A DNA stretch of 15,984 nucleotides, taken from the NCBI RefSeq assembly GCF_937920985.1, contig NZ_CALDXR010000016.1:1-15984 (forward strand), given 5' to 3'. The notes under the pieces were generated by a model that was not told the DNA's origin, did not search any database, and was given only the letters and a program-made list of their open reading frames with translations. The stretch is from an uncultured Phascolarctobacterium sp. Lineage in GTDB: Bacteria > Bacillota > Negativicutes > Acidaminococcales > Acidaminococcaceae. Both the position numbers and the translations under genes were made by a program. Positions 6,545 through 13,475 of this stretch are shown in pieces (the stretch's first letter is position 1; each line of letters opens with the position of its first letter).

Positions 6545-7762
6545 ATGAATTTATCTACAAAAATTTTAATCGGCCTTGCGCTTGGTATTATTGCAGGCCT
6601 GGAGCTGGGTGCTGAAGGCGCCGGCTTCGCCAAGACCTGGATTGGTCCTCTGGGAACAATTTTCATGAACATGATCAAAATGGTTATCGTACCGCTGGTA
6701 TTCTCCAGCCTGGTAATTGGTGTCACCAGCCTTGGTGATATCAAAAAGGTAGGCCGTATCGGTGTAAAAACTGTAGCATACTATCTGGTAACTACTGCTT
6801 TTGCTATCGTTATCGGTCTGGCAATCGGTACCATCATGCAGCCGGGTGTTGGCCTTCATATGGCTGCTGATACCGCTAAGGTTGCTGCTAAGGCTGCACC
6901 GCCTATTTCCAAGGTTATCATTGACATTTTCCCGACTAACCCGCTGGAAGCTATGGTTAAAGCCAACATGCTGCAAATCATCGTTTTCTCTCTCTTCGTT
7001 GGCGCTGGTATCACCGTTGTTGGTGAAAAGGCTAACGCTCTGAAGCACACCATCGATGGTCTGGCTGAGGTTTCCTACAAAATCGTAGGCATGATCATGG
7101 CTGTTGCGCCGATTGGTGTTTTCGGTTTGATTACTCCGGTAGTTGCAGCTAACGGTCCTTCCGTACTGTTGCCGCTGCTGAAGGTTGTTATCGCTGTATA
7201 TCTGGCTTGCCTCCTGCACGCCGTTATCGTTTACGGTTCTATGATTAAATTCCTGGCAGGCATGAGCTTCATCAAATTCATTAAGGGTATTGCTCCGGCA
7301 TCCCTGATGGCTTTCAGCTCCTGCTCCTCCGGCGGTACTCTGCCGCTGACCATGAGCTGTGCTCAGAAAATGGGCGCTTCTAAAGAAGTTTCCAGTTTCG
7401 TTCTGCCGCTTGGTGCAACCATCAATATGGATGGTACTGCTGCTTACCAGGGTGTATGCGCACTGTTCATTGCTCAACTGTACGGCATTGACCTCACCGC
7501 TTCCCAATACATGACCATTATCGTTACCGGTACTCTGGCTTCTATCGGTACTGCAGGTGTTCCGGGCGCAGGCTTCATTATGTTGACCATGATTCTGACC
7601 AGCCTTGGTCTGCCGTTGGAAGGCTCTGCTCTTATCGCAGGTATCGACCGTATCCTGGATATGCCGCGTACCTCCGTTAACATCACCGGCGATGCTGCTG
7701 TAACTCTGCTGGTTGACAAGAGCGAAAAAAAGCATGCAGAAGCTGAAGCTCCTCTGTACTAA
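6545..7762 (+). CDS. Dicarboxylate/amino acid:cation symporter (DAACS/GltP family)
   Basis: This 405-residue multi-pass inner-membrane transporter is of the glutamate/aspartate/C4-dicarboxylate family. It has the HP1 serine-rich loop SSCSSGGTLPLT (258-269), NMDGT (294-298), the HP2 loop GTLASIGTAGVPGAG (329-343), and TM8 with D368, D372, R375, T376, N379 and D383. By spacing, these align with the Gltph substrate/Na+ residues D390, D394, R397, T398, N401 and D405. Keeping the Arg argues for an acidic substrate (glutamate, aspartate or a dicarboxylate such as succinate) rather than neutral amino acids. The exact substrate and coupling ion are not decidable. The ribosome binding site is GGGGGT. 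Codon choice is strikingly biased (GGT, GCT, CGT, ATC, CTG), stronger than in neighbouring genes, as in a highly expressed gene. It is monocistronic, with its own promoter and terminator. Confidence 0.93.
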   Translation: MNLSTKILIGLALGIIAGLELGAEGAGFAKTWIGPLGTIFMNMIKMVIVPLVFSSLVIGVTSLGDIKKVGRIGVKTVAYYLVTTAFAIVIGLAIGTIMQPGVGLHMAADTAKVAAKAAPPISKVIIDIFPTNPLEAMVKANMLQIIVFSLFVGAGITVVGEKANALKHTIDGLAEVSYKIVGMIMAVAPIGVFGLITPVVAANGPSVLLPLLKVVIAVYLACLLHAVIVYGSMIKFLAGMSFIKFIKGIAPASLMAFSSCSSGGTLPLTMSCAQKMGASKEVSSFVLPLGATINMDGTAAYQGVCALFIAQLYGIDLTASQYMTIIVTGTLASIGTAGVPGAGFIMLTMILTSLGLPLEGSALIAGIDRILDMPRTSVNITGDAAVTLLVDKSEKKHAEAEAPLY

Positions 7763-7782
7763 TTAAATCTGTCTTTCCCTTG

Positions 7783-7817
7783 GCGTCAGCTGCGTTAGCG
7801 GCTGGCGCTTTCCTTTT
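7783..7817 (+). terminator. Rho-independent terminator of the symporter gene
   Basis: GCGTCAGC (7783-7790) pairs with GCTGGCGC (7801-7808), including one G-U pair, around a 10-nt loop that can itself partly pair (GCGTTAGC). The following tract TTTCCTTTT is interrupted by two C residues, so it is weaker than a perfect T-run. Confidence 0.65.
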
Positions 7818-7970
7818 GCCGTAAGCAGTGTAAATAATGTGTTTTTCAATGATTGTTACTTGGATTTTACAGCTTAGTTACATTTAGCGGCAGGAAAACA
7901 CTTATCTCGCGCAGAAATTTATAAATACTATTTTCATTTGCCGACGAAGGTGTTAAAATAAGGTGTTATT

Positions 7971-8636
7971 ATGAATGAGATGGAAAAATTACAGTATGTA
8001 TTGTTTGAGCGACTGCACCGTCGTGCTCCTGGCATTGATAAGCTGGACCGTTTGTGGGATGCTGCCGTACTGCTGCCCATAGTGCGTACTCCCGAAGGCA
8101 TCAGTGTGCTGTTTGAGGAGCGGGCGCATACCCTGCGCAGTCAGCCGGGTGAGGTGTGCTTCCCCGGTGGCAAGTACGAATGCGAGGATAACAGTTTCCG
8201 CAATACTGCAGTGCGCGAAACCTGCGAGGAGCTTGGCCTGCAGCCGGAAAATATTACTATCTGCGGTGAGCTGGATTGTCTGGTAACGCATAACGGACCG
8301 ATTATCCACCCCTTTGTTGGTCTGATTGATGATATCAGCAAGATTACGTACAGCAAAAGCGAGGTAGAGCGCATCTTCACTGTACCGCTTAAGGTGCTTT
8401 TGGAGCAAAAGCCAAGGCGTGGCTCCGTGCAGCTGGCAGACCATCCGGGTGATGATTTTCCGTTTGACCTGGTGCCGCAGCGCAAGCGTGGCTGGCGCAT
8501 GAACAAGTCCTATTATGTGTATTTTTACCTGTATGAGGATAAGGTTATCTGGGGCCTGACCGCACGCATGCTGTATGCTTTCCTGTACCGCAGCCGCAAG
8601 GAGCTGACGGAATATCTGGCAGAAGAAATTGATTGA
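7971..8636 (+). CDS. NUDIX hydrolase, probable coenzyme A diphosphatase
   Basis: This 221-residue protein belongs to the CoA subfamily of NUDIX hydrolases (NudL/Pcd1 type), which cut CoA or acyl-CoA to 3',5'-ADP and (acyl-)phosphopantetheine. The NuCoA signature (VLFEERAHTLRSQPGEVCF) runs directly into the NUDIX box that begins FPGGKYE and ends AVRETCEELGL. The spacing from the first Gly to the catalytic RE..EE is the same as in E. coli NudL as I remember it. It is about 30 residues longer than NudL at the C-terminus. The ribosome binding site is modest (AAGG, 7961-7964). The next gene starts 14 nt after its stop, so the two are probably co-transcribed. I saw no convincing promoter in the 200 nt upstream. 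Substrate preference within the family is inferred. Confidence 0.87.
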   Translation: MNEMEKLQYVLFERLHRRAPGIDKLDRLWDAAVLLPIVRTPEGISVLFEERAHTLRSQPGEVCFPGGKYECEDNSFRNTAVRETCEELGLQPENITICGELDCLVTHNGPIIHPFVGLIDDISKITYSKSEVERIFTVPLKVLLEQKPRRGSVQLADHPGDDFPFDLVPQRKRGWRMNKSYYVYFYLYEDKVIWGLTARMLYAFLYRSRKELTEYLAEEID

Positions 8637-8650
8637 GAGGTTATATAAGG

Positions 8651-10018
8651 ATGAAAAGCATTCTCCAGACAAAAATTTTAATGATTGTAACGGCTATCTG
8701 TGTAGTAGGCTATATTGCCTTCGGTTATTTCTTTCCGGAAACGGGATTGGATAATCTTGCGCCGACAGATAGGCTGAATCTGAAAAAGAATATTGTTGTT
8801 ATGGGTGTTGACGAACGCTCCGATGATGTGGGCCGCAGTGATACGCTGTTTGTCGTAATGTTCGACAGCAGTAATAAAAGCGCTTCCCTGCTTTCGGTAC
8901 CGCGTGATACACGTGTACGCATTGACGGTCACGGCTGGGATAAGATTAACCATGCCTACGCTTACGGCGGCCGTGAGCTGACACAGAAAACTGTAGAAGA
9001 ATTGCTGGGTATTAAAATCAACAATTACGTCATGGTTGATTTTAAAGGCTTTACCGGTCTTGTTGATGCTATCGGCGGCATTGATATCGATGTGGAAAAG
9101 GATATGTATTACCATGATACCTGGGACGGCTTTACCGTTGACCTGAAAAAGGGCCGTCAGCATCTGGACGGCAAAACAGCCATCCAATATGTGCGCTTCC
9201 GTGATGAAGAGGGCGATATCGGCCGTATCCGCCGCCAACAGCATTTCCTGATGGCAGTTTACGACAAGATTACCTCTGCCGATATGCTGCTGCATATCCC
9301 CGGCCTGGCTAAGCAGCTGACCTCTATGGTGAAGACTGATATGCCTCTTAGCGATATGATGGATTTGGGCAGAGCGCTGCATTCCATGGTTAAGGAAAAG
9401 GGCCTGTCTATGGCGATGGTTCCCGGTACTCCGAAGTATATCGACGGTATCAGCTATTGGCTGCCGGATATTACCGACTTGCGCGAGCTGATGGTTAAGA
9501 TGCAGGGTGCAACCATGACGGAGCACTACAAATCTGCAGCTGAGCTGATGGAGAAGGAATACAACAATGCTGTGGAAAAGGTAGAAAAGGGTGATGACAG
9601 CGAGGAAAATAAGGAAGCTGTCAAAGAGGAAAAAGAGCTGAAGGCTAAAAAGGAAGAAAAAGCCAAGGAAGAAGAGGCTAAGCAGTCCGGCAAATCCAAG
9701 AAAGCAGGCAAAGATCAAAAATCCGCCGCTTCCGAGGAAGCTTCCTCCGACAGCCGCGGAGTTGTGCGCCTTGTAAACTGCAGTGGCAGCAAAACTGCAG
9801 GTGCGGAGGCTGCCGCTCGCTTGCGTAATGCCGGCTTTGAGGTTATCAGCGGCGGCAGCGGCGAAGTAATCGGCAATACTGTTGTTGTTTCTACAACTAA
9901 TAACGGTGCTGTTGTCAATCGTCTTTCCAACGTCCCCTTTGCACATCAGATGCGCATCAGCCGTGACGGTGCTGCCGATTGCGATGGCGTGATTATGCTG
10001 GGTGCAGATTTCAAATAA
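8651..10018 (+). CDS. LytR-CpsA-Psr (LCP) family glycopolymer ligase with LytR_C domain
   Basis: LCP proteins transfer polyprenyl-linked glycopolymers onto peptidoglycan, working outside the cytoplasmic membrane. This 455-residue protein has a signal anchor (about 9-27) and an LCP domain (about 46-215) with MGVDERSDDVGRSDT, SVPRDTRV (R85, D86), DAIGGIDIDV and the VRFRDEEGDIGRIRRQQ block, whose arginines bind the pyrophosphate headgroup. A Lys/Glu-rich linker of about 70 residues (roughly 305-370), probably helical, leads to a C-terminal LytR_C-type domain (about 371-455, VVRLVNCSG onward). The start is ATG 8651, with GAGAGG 10 nt upstream. A TTG at 8633 in the same frame overlaps the preceding gene but has no better ribosome binding site. 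In a diderm Negativicute the acceptor polymer is not obvious. Confidence 0.92.
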   Translation: MKSILQTKILMIVTAICVVGYIAFGYFFPETGLDNLAPTDRLNLKKNIVVMGVDERSDDVGRSDTLFVVMFDSSNKSASLLSVPRDTRVRIDGHGWDKINHAYAYGGRELTQKTVEELLGIKINNYVMVDFKGFTGLVDAIGGIDIDVEKDMYYHDTWDGFTVDLKKGRQHLDGKTAIQYVRFRDEEGDIGRIRRQQHFLMAVYDKITSADMLLHIPGLAKQLTSMVKTDMPLSDMMDLGRALHSMVKEKGLSMAMVPGTPKYIDGISYWLPDITDLRELMVKMQGATMTEHYKSAAELMEKEYNNAVEKVEKGDDSEENKEAVKEEKELKAKKEEKAKEEEAKQSGKSKKAGKDQKSAASEEASSDSRGVVRLVNCSGSKTAGAEAAARLRNAGFEVISGGSGEVIGNTVVVSTTNNGAVVNRLSNVPFAHQMRISRDGAADCDGVIMLGADFK

Positions 10019-10071
10019 GCTGGAATCGGCCGCAGGTGTGATACTGTTGGCTATGATAATCAATAATGAAT

Positions 10072-10112
10072 TTGTCCACGAATCGTAAGGCTTGCCGGAA
10101 GTTCGTGGACAA
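10072..10112. repeat. Inverted repeat / long hairpin downstream of the LCP gene
   Basis: TTGTCCACGAA (10072-10082) and TTCGTGGACAA (10102-10112) are perfect reverse complements separated by 19 nt. The spacer itself contains GGC-TT-GCC. There is no T-run on either strand, so it is not a typical terminator. It could be an operator, an mRNA 3'-end stabiliser or a remnant of an element. Confidence 0.7.
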
Positions 10113-10135
10113 TTTAGTCAGCTAACGTAAAAAAA

Positions 10136-10178
10136 TTTACAAAAAACTCTTGCATTTTGTATACAAAGATGGTATACT
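10136..10178 (+). promoter_or_regulatory. Strong promoter with a perfect palindrome filling its spacer
   Basis: The -35 box TTGCAT (10150-10155) and -10 box TATACT (10173-10178) are separated by exactly 17 bp. The spacer starts with the 12-bp perfect palindrome TTTGTATACAAA (10156-10167), a position where a bound repressor would block RNA polymerase. Upstream, 10136-10152 (TTTACAAAAAACTCTTG) matches the tRNA-Ser promoter at 1051-1067 in 16 of 17 bases. Transcription would start near 10185. Confidence 0.7.
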
Positions 10179-10184
10179 AAGAGC

Positions 10185-10233
10185 ATCAAAACAGCCCCTC
10201 ATTTGGCCCTTCTTCGTAAGGGCTTTTTTTTTT
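10185..10233 (+). ncRNA. Predicted small RNA or short leader of about 48 nt
   Basis: The span lies between the promoter above and a terminator. It has no start codon with a ribosome binding site. The 5' part contains an unpaired C-rich run (GCCCCTC, 10194-10200), and the 3' part is the terminator hairpin. It could be a free regulatory RNA or an attenuated leader of the degV operon. Expression is not shown by the sequence; the call rests on promoter and terminator spacing. Confidence 0.4.
10206..10233 (+). terminator. Rho-independent terminator of the mini-transcription unit
   Basis: GCCCTT (10206-10211) pairs with AAGGGC (10218-10223) around the loop CTTCGT and is followed by ten T residues. 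Confidence 0.8.
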
Positions 10234-10302
10234 GCCATTTTTAGAAATTTAGTATATAATTTTTGAAATATTGTCAGTTAGCTATAGTCAATGTAGCAAT
10301 AG

Positions 10303-10332
10303 TTTTCAGAATATGGTACAATATAATATAAT
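10303..10332 (+). promoter_or_regulatory. Possible promoter of the degV operon
   Basis: TTTTCA (10303-10308), an 18-bp spacer and TATAAT (10327-10332) form a candidate; a second TATAAT overlaps at 10322-10327. The region is very A/T-rich, so chance matches are likely. The predicted start would leave a leader of about 50 nt. Confidence 0.4.
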
Positions 10333-10391
10333 ATGGGAGCAGAACGGATATAACTTATATAGAGAATATTCATAACTAACAGGAGGCTTAT

Positions 10392-11249
10392 ATGCACGAT
10401 GAAATACATGTTGTCGTAGATAGTCTTTCGGCAGCAGACGAAACAGCTTTGAAGGATGATTCACGTTGCCACATTCTGCGTTTGATTATCCGTCACGGAG
10501 ATTTGGAATGGCAGGACGGGGAACGTTCGCTGGCAGAATTGTTCGGTATGGTAGAAGCAACCGGCAAGCTGCCGATTACTTCACAGCCGCCTATCGGCGT
10601 TGTAATTGAGCTTTTTACCAAGCTTGCTCAGGAAGGTAAAAAGGTTATTATGCTGACAGTAGACAGCGTGCTCAGCGGTACCTATCAGACCGCCTGCGTT
10701 GCTGCACGTCAGGTAATGGATGATATAAAGGGCGCGGATATCCGTGTAATCGACAGCAAGACTGCTGCCTGCCCTATCAGCGGTATTGCGATGGAAGTAC
10801 TGAAGCATACAGCTGCAGGCATGGACATTGACGAGGCCGAAAAAATGGCGCGTGAGATGGTTGCGCGTACAGAAACATTTTTCAGTGTAAATACATTAGA
10901 CTATTTGCAAAAGGGTGGACGCATTGGCGCAGTTGGCGCTTTGATAGGAAGTATTTTTGGTATTCGCCCTATTGTGCACTTAGATAAAGAGGGCAGGCTG
11001 GAAGTTGCGGACAAATGCCGTACCCGTAAAAAGGTTATGAAGCGCATGGTTGAGATGGCTGCGGAAAAAGCACCCATTGAAGCAATTTTCGTCGCTCATG
11101 CAGAGGCTTTGGCAGATGCAGAGGATTTGGAAAAGCAGATGCAGGAATTATTCCCGAATGTACCGACTATGCTTACAGGTATCGGCACCGTTTTGGCTGC
11201 TCATCTTGGACCCGGTGCTATCGGTGTATTCGTCCGTCGCAAAGCCTGA
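10392..11249 (+). CDS. DegV family protein, likely fatty-acid-binding partner (FakB-like)
   Basis: The protein has 285 residues, the usual DegV length. Family motifs are TSQPP (63-67), the SGTYQTA loop (95-101), VNTLDYLQKGGRIG in the middle and AHLGPGAIGVFV near the end; the Ser, Thr, Arg and His of these motifs hold the fatty acid carboxylate in known structures. DegV/FakB proteins bind one fatty acid and present it to the kinase FakA, feeding acyl-phosphate to PlsX/PlsY. The next gene, 21 nt away, is FakA-like, which supports this role. The N-terminus (VVVDSLSA) departs from the usual TDS start of the family. The Shine-Dalgarno site is strong (AGGAGG, 10381-10386). Which fatty acid is bound cannot be told. 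Confidence 0.88.
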   Translation: MHDEIHVVVDSLSAADETALKDDSRCHILRLIIRHGDLEWQDGERSLAELFGMVEATGKLPITSQPPIGVVIELFTKLAQEGKKVIMLTVDSVLSGTYQTACVAARQVMDDIKGADIRVIDSKTAACPISGIAMEVLKHTAAGMDIDEAEKMAREMVARTETFFSVNTLDYLQKGGRIGAVGALIGSIFGIRPIVHLDKEGRLEVADKCRTRKKVMKRMVEMAAEKAPIEAIFVAHAEALADAEDLEKQMQELFPNVPTMLTGIGTVLAAHLGPGAIGVFVRRKA

Positions 11250-11270
11250 AAGGAAAGGTGTGGGGTTTAG

Positions 11271-12878
11271 ATGAATAATATCAAGGTAATTACCGGCAAG
11301 CAGCTGAAGGATATGCTGCTGGGTGCTTACCATAGCTTTGAAAAGAATTTTGAAGCTATTAATGATTTAAATGTTTTTCCGGTACCGGATGGCGATACCG
11401 GTACTAATATGATGCATACTATGGCGTCCGTGGCGAAGGCTATCAGCGCAATGAGTGATGAAGCCGAGGCCGGAGAAATCGGTGCTGCAGCTGCCCGCAG
11501 CGCTATTATGGGCGCACGCGGCAATTCCGGCGTAATTTTATCGCAGCTGCTGCGTGGTATCGGCAAGGGTGTTGCCGGTAAAAAGACGCTGAACAATACA
11601 GAAATCGGCAAGGCCTTCCAGTTTGGTATTTTATATGCTTACCGCAGTGTCTCCAAACCGGTAGAAGGTACTATTCTGACAGTAGCCCGCGGCATGGCCA
11701 AGGGTGCTTATAACGCTGTTCGCGGTAATGTGAGCCTGGAGGAAGTGCTGCTGGAGGCTATCCGCAGCGGCAAGGAAGAGCTTGCCAGAACTCCGGAGCT
11801 GTTGCCTGCACTGAAGGCAGCCGGTGTTGTTGATGCCGGCGGTCAGGGCCTAATTGTCTTTTTCGAGGGCTGTCTGGCAGGCCTGCGCGGTCAGGATTGC
11901 GAAGTGCTTCCTGTTACACCGCGTGCCAAGGTACAGATTCAGAAGGGCGAGCCGCTTGATCTGGAATATCCTTATTGCACCGAATTCATCGTCAAGGATG
12001 CTAATGTTGATAAGCAGACTGTCAGCAAGGCCTTAGAGGGCATGGGCAATTCCATGATTGTGGCAGTGGTAGAGGATATCGTTAAGGTACATATCCATAC
12101 CAAGCATCCAGGTGATGCGCTCAACATGGCGCAGACCTGGGGAACTCTGCATGATATCAAGGTAGAAAATATGCGCGACCAGCACGAAAACCGTCTCTTT
12201 AGCGCTGATGATATTCAGCCGGTTAAGCATGGCGTTGGTGTGCTTACTGTCGCAGCCGGTGACGGTATTGCCAAGATTATGCATGAAATGGGTGCTGCAG
12301 AGATTATCAGCGGCGGCCAGAGCATGAATCCTCCGGTAGAAGAGTTTGTCAATGCTATTGAAAATGGTACCTGCGAGCAGTATATTATCCTGCCGAACAA
12401 TAAGAATATTGTTTTGGCAGCTGAGCAGGTGCGTAAGCTGCTGGGTAATTCCAAGGTAGCCTATGTTCCTACTACCAATATGGCCCAGGGCTTGTCCGCA
12501 CTGCTGCATTTTGATGCAACCCGCAGCATGGACGAAAACACTGTTATTATGACCAAGGAAGCCAAGGAAACAGCCAGCGGCAGTATTACCGTAGCTGTAC
12601 GCGACAGCGTAGTTAATGGTATTGCTATCCATGAGGGCGATTATCTTGGTATTTTAAATGATAAAATTGTTTGCAACGGCAGCAGCATGGAGAAAGTGCT
12701 GCAAAAGATGCTGGCAGATGGGGATTATGAACTGATCAGCTTATATTATGGTGCCGATGTAACTGAAGAGCAGGCTGAAAAGCTGGCAGCTGAAGTGGAA
12801 AAGCTGAATGGTGAGTGGGAGGTTGAAACCTTTTACGGCGGACAACCGCTGTATCCGATTCTGTTGGCAATGGAGTGA
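11271..12878 (+). CDS. DAK2-domain fatty acid kinase (FakA/YloV-like)
   Basis: This 535-residue protein has FakA length. The N-terminal DAK2-type kinase domain (about 1-200) carries NVFPVPDGDTGTNM (34-47), whose D40 and D42 should bind Mg-ATP, and the GARGNSGVILSQLLRG loop. A middle domain contains VHIHTKHPGDAL. The C-terminal half is the YloV/DegV-like domain, ending near TFYGGQPLYPILLAME. FakA phosphorylates fatty acid bound to FakB, so exogenous fatty acids can enter phospholipid synthesis. In many Firmicutes this gene lies by rpmB/recG; here it follows a degV gene, forming a kinase-binding-protein pair. Start ATG 11271 is preceded by AGGAAAGG and a G-run. The stop overlaps the next gene's possible starts. 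Confidence 0.9.
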   Translation: MNNIKVITGKQLKDMLLGAYHSFEKNFEAINDLNVFPVPDGDTGTNMMHTMASVAKAISAMSDEAEAGEIGAAAARSAIMGARGNSGVILSQLLRGIGKGVAGKKTLNNTEIGKAFQFGILYAYRSVSKPVEGTILTVARGMAKGAYNAVRGNVSLEEVLLEAIRSGKEELARTPELLPALKAAGVVDAGGQGLIVFFEGCLAGLRGQDCEVLPVTPRAKVQIQKGEPLDLEYPYCTEFIVKDANVDKQTVSKALEGMGNSMIVAVVEDIVKVHIHTKHPGDALNMAQTWGTLHDIKVENMRDQHENRLFSADDIQPVKHGVGVLTVAAGDGIAKIMHEMGAAEIISGGQSMNPPVEEFVNAIENGTCEQYIILPNNKNIVLAAEQVRKLLGNSKVAYVPTTNMAQGLSALLHFDATRSMDENTVIMTKEAKETASGSITVAVRDSVVNGIAIHEGDYLGILNDKIVCNGSSMEKVLQKMLADGDYELISLYYGADVTEEQAEKLAAEVEKLNGEWEVETFYGGQPLYPILLAME

Positions 12879-12883
12879 TGAAT

Positions 12884-13315
12884 ATGCTTACAAGTCAGGA
12901 ATTAACCAACCTGTTGCGCGAGCGTGGCTATAAGGTCACCCCTCAAAGACTTGCTGTTTATGAAGCCTTGGCTGATGAAACATGGCATCCGAATGCAGAG
13001 ATGCTGTTCAATAAGCTGCAGCCGAAGTTTCCTGCTATGAGCTTTGCTACGGTATATAAAACTGTAGAGATTCTGCACGATATCAACGTTATTCAGATTC
13101 TGAATACGGGTGAGGATAGCTTCCGTTATGATGCCGATATCAGCGAGCATTATCATCTGCGCTGCTTGAAATGCGGTGCGGTAGACGATGCGCTGATGGA
13201 TGACGGCGTTAAGCTACAGCTGACACAGGATGTAGAAAAGCAGAGCGGTTACACTATCAGCAGCCGTCAGTTCTATTTCTTTGGTTTGTGTCCGAAGTGC
13301 TCAAGATTGCATTAA
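12884..13315 (+). CDS. Fur family regulator, PerR-like peroxide sensor
   Basis: The protein has 143 residues with a winged-helix domain (VTPQRLAVYEAL, then SFATVYKTVEIL) and a metal-binding dimerisation domain. The structural zinc site is C94-X2-C97 and C136-X2-C139. Counting from the chosen start, H35, D83, H89, H91 and D102 fall exactly two positions before the Bacillus subtilis PerR regulatory metal ligands H37, D85, H91, H93 and D104. I therefore favour PerR over Fur or Zur. It should repress oxidative-stress genes until Fe-catalysed histidine oxidation. ATG 12884 is preferred because GGAG (12872-12875) is 8 nt upstream; GTG 12875 and ATG 12878 are too close to it. It overlaps or abuts the kinase gene, so it is co-transcribed. 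A clear terminator follows. Confidence 0.85.
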   Translation: MLTSQELTNLLRERGYKVTPQRLAVYEALADETWHPNAEMLFNKLQPKFPAMSFATVYKTVEILHDINVIQILNTGEDSFRYDADISEHYHLRCLKCGAVDDALMDDGVKLQLTQDVEKQSGYTISSRQFYFFGLCPKCSRLH

Positions 13316-13324
13316 ATTATAAAG

Positions 13325-13365
13325 AAGTGTACCGATTAATTAGCTGATTGGTACACTTTTCTTTA
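13325..13365 (+). terminator. Rho-independent terminator of the degV-fakA-perR operon
   Basis: AAGTGTACC (13325-13333) pairs perfectly with GGTACACTT (13350-13358). The stem can extend inward, and TTTTCTTTAT follows. Confidence 0.82.
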
Positions 13366-13437
13366 TATATTGAGCAGTTATGTCAGAATTTTGTAGACTT
13401 ATTTTTACGAAAATGCCACAATAGCAGTTTATGAATT

Positions 13438-13446
13438 TGCTATAAT
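13438..13446 (+). promoter_or_regulatory. Extended -10 promoter of the walJ-htrA-rlmH operon
   Basis: TGCTATAAT (13438-13446) is a perfect extended -10 element. No good -35 box is seen 16-18 bp upstream. A leader of about 23 nt is predicted. Confidence 0.6.
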
Positions 13447-13475
13447 AAAGATGTTATATTGATAGGAGTGAAGGC

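Larger units (their letters stand above)
10019..10391. other. Intergenic region with a hairpin, mini-transcription unit and degV promoter
   Basis: No coding region is credible in these 373 nt. From left to right it holds an 11-bp inverted repeat (10072-10112), an A/T-rich block, a promoter with a palindrome in the spacer (10150-10178), a terminator (10206-10233), and an A/T-rich stretch with overlapping TATAAT boxes that probably serves degV. Each part is listed separately. Confidence 0.8.

Noticed and set aside
6566..7735. A 389-codon open frame on the minus strand opposite the symporter
   Set aside because: It is rich in Asn, Gln, His and Ser without recognisable domains; it is a by-product of the biased codons of the symporter gene.
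7818..7970. Promoter for the NUDIX gene
   Set aside because: TTGCCG (7938) and TAAAAT (7954) are only 10 bp apart, and other pairs have poor boxes; none is good enough to list.
8678..10063. A 461-codon open frame on the minus strand opposite the LCP gene
   Set aside because: It mirrors the LCP gene almost end to end, has no ribosome binding site or family motifs, and the plus-strand protein is clearly real.
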